DNA of 7,790 nt, taken from Acidobacteriota bacterium. GTDB lineage: Bacteria > Acidobacteriota > Vicinamibacteria > Vicinamibacterales > 2-12-FULL-66-21. The first letter of the stretch is position 1; each line of letters starts with the position of its first letter. Of the stretch, positions 4,846 to 7,790 are shown piece by piece. The position numbers were made by a program, and so were the translations under genes. The stretch is taken from positions 1 through 7,790 of the forward strand of contig JABFWM010000522.1 of assembly GCA_013362195.1 (NCBI GenBank), written 5' to 3'. Under the pieces are notes generated by a model. That model saw only the letters and a program-made list of their open reading frames with translations. It was not told where the DNA came from and did no database searches.

Positions 4846-7155
4846 TCACCACTGCCAGCTCCCTGCGCGTGGAATCGTGGCGTCGCGAACGACGTCCCCA
4901 TACCGCACGCGCGTGCGGCCGGTGCCGCCGGCGACGCGAATCGTGGCTGACGTGAGGCGGTCCTCGCGCCAGGCGAGATCGACCTCGTAGCCGCCGCGGG
5001 CGCGGAGCCCTTTCACCTCGCCGGCCGGCCATGCCCTGGGGAGTGCGGGCAGCCGCGCGATCTCGCCGCCGTGGCTTTGCAGCAGCATCTCGGCGATGCC
5101 GGCGGTGCCGCCGAAATTGCCGTCGATCTGAAACGGCGGATGTGCGTCGAACATGTTCGGGTAGGTGCGATCCGGGTTGAGCAGGCGCGCGAGGATCCGG
5201 TACGCGTGCTCGCCGTCGAGCAGCCGCGCCCACAGATTGAGGCGCCAGCCGAGCCCCCACCCGGTCGCCTCGTCGCCGCGAAGCTCGAGCGACGTCCGCG
5301 CGGCGGCCGCGAGCGCGGGCGTGCCGCGGACGGTGATCTGCTCGCTCGGATAGAGCGCGTAGAGATGCGACACGTGACGATGGTGCGGATCGGGCGCCTG
5401 CAGGTCCCAGTCCTCGAGCCATTCCTGCAGCTGCCCGGCCTTGCCGATCCGATCGGGGGGCAGCCGCGCGCGCGCCTTCGTCAACCGATCGCGCAGCTCC
5501 GGATCGCGATCGAGGATCTCGCTGGCGCGAACCGTGCGCGCGAAGAGGTCGCGCAGAATCTGGCTGTCCATCGCCGGCCCGGCAACGATGCTGGTGTTGC
5601 CGAACGGGTGGCGATTCTCTGGCGAGAGCGACGGCGACGTCACGAGCCACTGGTGCGAGGGCTCTTCGACGAGCGTGTCGAGGAAGAACTCCGCGGCGCC
5701 GGTGAGCGCCGGATAGATTCGCGCGAGATAGGCGCGGTCCTGGGTGAACTCGTAGTGGTCCCACAGCGCCTGACAGAGCCACGCGCCGCCGGTGGGCCAC
5801 ATGCCCGACGCGGGCCCGTCGACCGGCGCGCTCGCGCGCCACAGGTCCGTGTTGTGGTGCGCGACCCAGCCGCGCGCGCCGTAGTGGACCTTCGCGGTCC
5901 GCGCGCCCGTGTGCGTGAGATCCAGCACCAGCGCGGTCAGCGGTTCGACGAGCTCCGACAGGTTGGTCGACTCGGCCGGCCAGTAGTTCATCTCGGTGTT
6001 GATGTTGATGGTGTACTTGCTCTCCCAGGGCGGCTTCATCTGATCGTTCCAGTCGCCCTGCAGCGTCGCGGGCTGGCTGCCCGGCCGCGAGCTGGAGATG
6101 AGCAGATACCGGCCGAACTGAAAGTAGAGCGCGGCGAGCGCCGGATCGTTCGTGGTCTTGAACGATGTGATGCGCTCGTCGGTCGGCGCATCCACCGTCG
6201 AGGGTCCGAGATCGAGCGACACCCGGCGAAACAATCGCTGATGCTCGCGGACGTGGGCCGATCGCAAACGGTCGTACGCGAGCGCGCCGGCCGCATCGAG
6301 CTGACGCCGGGTGATCCGCCCGGGATCTCCGCTGACGTCGTGGTAGCTGCGATAGCTGGTCGCTGCCGCGAGCAGCACCGTCACGGCGTCGGCATCGCGG
6401 ATCCGAACCGTCTGGCCGTCGGCGCGTGCCTGTCCCCCGCCGGCCAGGACGCGGACGCGCGCCGCGAATGTCAGCGCGCCCTTGATGCCTTGCGCCCCGG
6501 CGTTGACGCCGCGCATGACGAGCGTGTCGGATCCGTCGGCGGCGATCGCCGCCTGCTGCGGCGTCGAGAGGCCGACGGTCATCGACACGCGGCGCGGGCG
6601 ATCGGCGGTCACGCGCATCACGATGACCTGATCGACCGGGCTCGAAAACACCTCGCGCGTGTACGTCACTCCCCCCGAGACGTAGCTCACGCGCGCGATT
6701 GCGGTGTCGAGATCGAGCTCGCGCCGGTAGCGTTCGACAGGTCCGTCGTCCGCAAACGTGATCCGCAGATCCCCGAGCGGCTGAAACGGCATCTGGCGCA
6801 GCGGCGTTGCCATCATCTTCGCGGCAATGAGCGCGTGCGCGTCGCCGTAGCGACCCTCGGCAATCATCCGGCGCGCGACGGGCAGTGCGGCCAACGCCTC
6901 GGGGTTCGCGGGGTCGTACGGACCACCCGCGCACAACGTGTCCTCGTTGATCTGCAGACGCTCGTCGACGATGCCGCCAAAGACCATTGCGGCCAGGCGG
7001 CCGTTGCCGATCGGGAGCGCCTCGACCCATGCTGTTGCGGGCTGGCGATACCAGAGCGTCAGCGCGCCAGGCGGAGGCGCGGGTTGTAGCGCGGGTGCCG
7101 GATGGAGCGTCGCCGTGCAGAGGACACAGAACAGGGCGCAGGTGAGCCGTTTCAC
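4846..7155 (-). CDS. Secreted GH95 family alpha-L-fucosidase
   Basis: The full-length product has 769 residues, within the usual size of glycoside hydrolase family 95, which hydrolyses alpha-L-fucosidic (in some members alpha-L-galactosidic) linkages with inversion. It starts at a GTG (7153-7155); no ATG or GTG lies in frame in the 78-base spacer upstream. Residues 1-23 form a Sec signal peptide (M-K-R, hydrophobic core, A-P-A before the likely cut). An N-terminal beta-sandwich domain carries L-W-Y-R-Q-P-A (34-40), L-P-I-G-N-G-R-L (47-54) and I-N-E-D-T-L (69-74). The catalytic (alpha/alpha)6 region has I-N-I-N-T-E-M-N-Y-W-P-A-E (383-395), S-P-S-L-S-P-E-N (507-514), H-V-S-H-L-Y-A-L-Y-P (594-603) and F-Q-I-D-G-N-F-G (675-682). 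By family knowledge, the two asparagines of N-x-N (384, 386) and Asp678 fit the water-activating residues. Glu513 is the candidate general acid, assigned by inference only. A C-terminal beta domain follows. All expected motifs are intact. It is expected to act in the periplasm or outside the cell. No strong ribosome-binding site is visible. Confidence 0.96.
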   Translation of the reverse strand: MKRLTCALFCVLCTATLHPAPALQPAPPPGALTLWYRQPATAWVEALPIGNGRLAAMVFGGIVDERLQINEDTLCAGGPYDPANPEALAALPVARRMIAEGRYGDAHALIAAKMMATPLRQMPFQPLGDLRITFADDGPVERYRRELDLDTAIARVSYVSGGVTYTREVFSSPVDQVIVMRVTADRPRRVSMTVGLSTPQQAAIAADGSDTLVMRGVNAGAQGIKGALTFAARVRVLAGGGQARADGQTVRIRDADAVTVLLAAATSYRSYHDVSGDPGRITRRQLDAAGALAYDRLRSAHVREHQRLFRRVSLDLGPSTVDAPTDERITSFKTTNDPALAALYFQFGRYLLISSSRPGSQPATLQGDWNDQMKPPWESKYTININTEMNYWPAESTNLSELVEPLTALVLDLTHTGARTAKVHYGARGWVAHHNTDLWRASAPVDGPASGMWPTGGAWLCQALWDHYEFTQDRAYLARIYPALTGAAEFFLDTLVEEPSHQWLVTSPSLSPENRHPFGNTSIVAGPAMDSQILRDLFARTVRASEILDRDPELRDRLTKARARLPPDRIGKAGQLQEWLEDWDLQAPDPHHRHVSHLYALYPSEQITVRGTPALAAAARTSLELRGDEATGWGLGWRLNLWARLLDGEHAYRILARLLNPDRTYPNMFDAHPPFQIDGNFGGTAGIAEMLLQSHGGEIARLPALPRAWPAGEVKGLRARGGYEVDLAWREDRLTSATIRVAGGTGRTRVRYGDVVRDATIPRAGSWQW

Positions 7156-7233
7156 TTGAGCGTTTACTCTAAGGCAATTCCACCCCTGCCGTGTTAGGAT
7201 GCCCGGCGTACTGGAATTGAGGAGGAGGTCACT
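7156..7233. promoter_or_regulatory. Shared divergent promoter region, fucosidase / oxidoreductase
   Basis: The two start codons are only 78 bases apart and point away from each other, so both promoters must overlap here unless transcription enters from outside the window. The A/T-richer part is 7151-7180. On the plus strand TAGGAT (7195-7200) is a 4-of-6 match to a -10 box, but a proper -35 is not seen. On the minus strand TAGAGT lies within a few bases of the GTG. No clear operator palindrome was found. Confidence 0.4.
7219..7228 (+). promoter_or_regulatory. Strong ribosome-binding site for the oxidoreductase
   Basis: The sequence GAGGAGGAGG is a near-perfect anti-16S match placed five bases before the GTG at 7234. 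It decides the start: a GTG whose product begins with a short polar leader and then the Tat motif. It is the clearest ribosome-binding site in the window. Confidence 0.85.
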
Positions 7234-7790
7234 GTGGCCAGCGACGAGAAGGACACCAACGGCATTTCACGGCGCGATTTCACGACGCGGATTGGCGCCG
7301 CGGCGGCGGGCCTCGCACTCGGCGGCGAGTTCTTCCGGCCCGGCGCCTACGCGGCGGGCCGCAGCGGCCGCATCCTCGGCGCCAACGATCGGGTCGTCAC
7401 CGCGAGCGTCGGCGTCCGCGGGCAGGGCCGCCGCGTGCTCGACGATAAAGAGATCGACGCGATCGTCATCGCCATTCCGAACCATTGGCACGCGCTCGCC
7501 ACGATCTGGGGCCTCCAGGCCGGTAAGCTCGTGTACGTCGAAAAGCCGGCGTCGCACACCGTGTGGGAAGGCCGGAAGATGGTCGAGGCCGCGCACGCCT
7601 ACAACAAGGTCGTACAGGTCGGCACGATGAACCGCAGCCGCCCCAAGGTCCGCGAGGCCATCAAGTTCATCCAGGACGGCGGGATTGGCAAGGTCTATAT
7701 GGCTCGCGGCCTCTGCTTCAAGCCGCGGCCGTCGATCGGCAAGTATCCCGATGGTCCGATGTCGCCCAGCGACCCGGCGTTCTCCTTCAC
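7234..7790 (+). CDS. Tat-exported Gfo/Idh/MocA oxidoreductase, 3' end outside window, apparent internal deletion
   Basis: The frame is open from the GTG at 7234 to the right edge (185 complete codons). Residues 11-40 form a twin-arginine signal: I-S-R-R-D-F (11-16), an alanine-rich hydrophobic stretch, then A-Y-A-A (38-41). Next come the first Rossmann strand and glycine loop, A-S-V-G-V-R-G-Q-G (57-65). The fold then resumes at R-R-V-L-D-D-K-E-I-D-A (66-76), I-P-N-H-W-H-A-L (81-88) and the catalytic-lysine motif V-E-K-P-A-S-H (102-108). V-G-T-M-N-R-S and the start of the C-terminal domain follow. Members of this exported subfamily normally have roughly 45-60 residues between the R-G-Q-G loop and R-R-V-L-D-D, carrying the second strand with the acidic residue that binds the NAD(P) ribose. 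Here those residues are absent while the frame is kept. Cofactor binding is therefore likely impaired, or this is a decaying copy or an assembly error. Substrates of exported members are mostly unknown, generally sugars or sugar derivatives. It is divergent from the fucosidase gene. Confidence 0.92.
   Translation, partial: MASDEKDTNGISRRDFTTRIGAAAAGLALGGEFFRPGAYAAGRSGRILGANDRVVTASVGVRGQGRRVLDDKEIDAIVIAIPNHWHALATIWGLQAGKLVYVEKPASHTVWEGRKMVEAAHAYNKVVQVGTMNRSRPKVREAIKFIQDGGIGKVYMARGLCFKPRPSIGKYPDGPMSPSDPAFSF

Noticed and set aside
4811..7089. Long open frames overlapping the GH95 gene: 672 codons on the plus strand (5071-7089) and 739 codons in another minus-strand frame (4811-7030)
   Set aside because: Their composition is dominated by arginine, alanine and glycine with no motifs, whereas the GH95 frame is full-length with every family motif intact.
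7199..7630. A 143-codon plus-strand frame overlapping the oxidoreductase start
   Set aside because: It is serine/arginine-rich and lacks motifs. The frame beginning at 7234, with the strong ribosome-binding site, encodes a clear Tat-exported oxidoreductase.
1..7790. CRISPR arrays, insertion sequences, tRNA or rRNA genes, toxin-antitoxin or defence modules
   Set aside because: Reading both strands showed no regularly spaced long repeats, transposase motifs, terminal inverted repeats, tRNA folds or defence domains.

Overview
The window is high-GC bacterial DNA with strong G/C preference at third codon positions, several GTG starts and densely packed genes. The gene types are a Tat-exported Gfo/Idh/MocA oxidoreductase, a Tat-signal NIPSNAP protein, a GH95 fucosidase and a membrane protein with a spermidine-synthase-like tail. 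Together they suggest a soil-type Acidobacteriota bacterium, probably class Vicinamibacteria. That placement is inference from gene style; there is no rRNA or other marker gene in the window.

Layout from left to right. The C-terminal half of an MFS transporter (+, cut by the window edge) converges on a minus-strand pair at 699-1742: a NIPSNAP-family protein with a Tat-like leader, preceded by a small single-span membrane protein. A 365-base divergent spacer (1743-2107) with hairpins and degenerate repeats separates this pair from a 755-residue plus-strand protein. That protein has many membrane spans and a C-terminal spermidine-synthase-like Rossmann domain. After it come a G/C-rich inverted repeat and a 70-residue plus-strand protein of unknown function with its own possible promoter. 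A short convergent spacer holding a 14-base tandem repeat leads to a full-length secreted GH95 alpha-L-fucosidase on the minus strand (4846-7155). A 78-base divergent spacer then leads to the start of a Tat-exported Gfo/Idh/MocA oxidoreductase (+), which runs off the right edge.

The functional theme that can be supported is extracytoplasmic sugar handling. The fucosidase and the divergent oxidoreductase both carry export signals and share an intergenic region, so they may act on related glycans or be co-regulated. The other genes look like independent accessory or housekeeping units.

The most notable anomaly is in the oxidoreductase. Its reading frame passes directly from the glycine-rich nucleotide-binding loop (V-R-G-Q-G) to the R-R-V-L-D-D-K segment that in relatives lies roughly 45-60 residues later. 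Most of the N-terminal half of the Rossmann fold therefore seems to be missing in frame. I found no CRISPR array, insertion sequence, tRNA, rRNA or convincing new multi-gene system.
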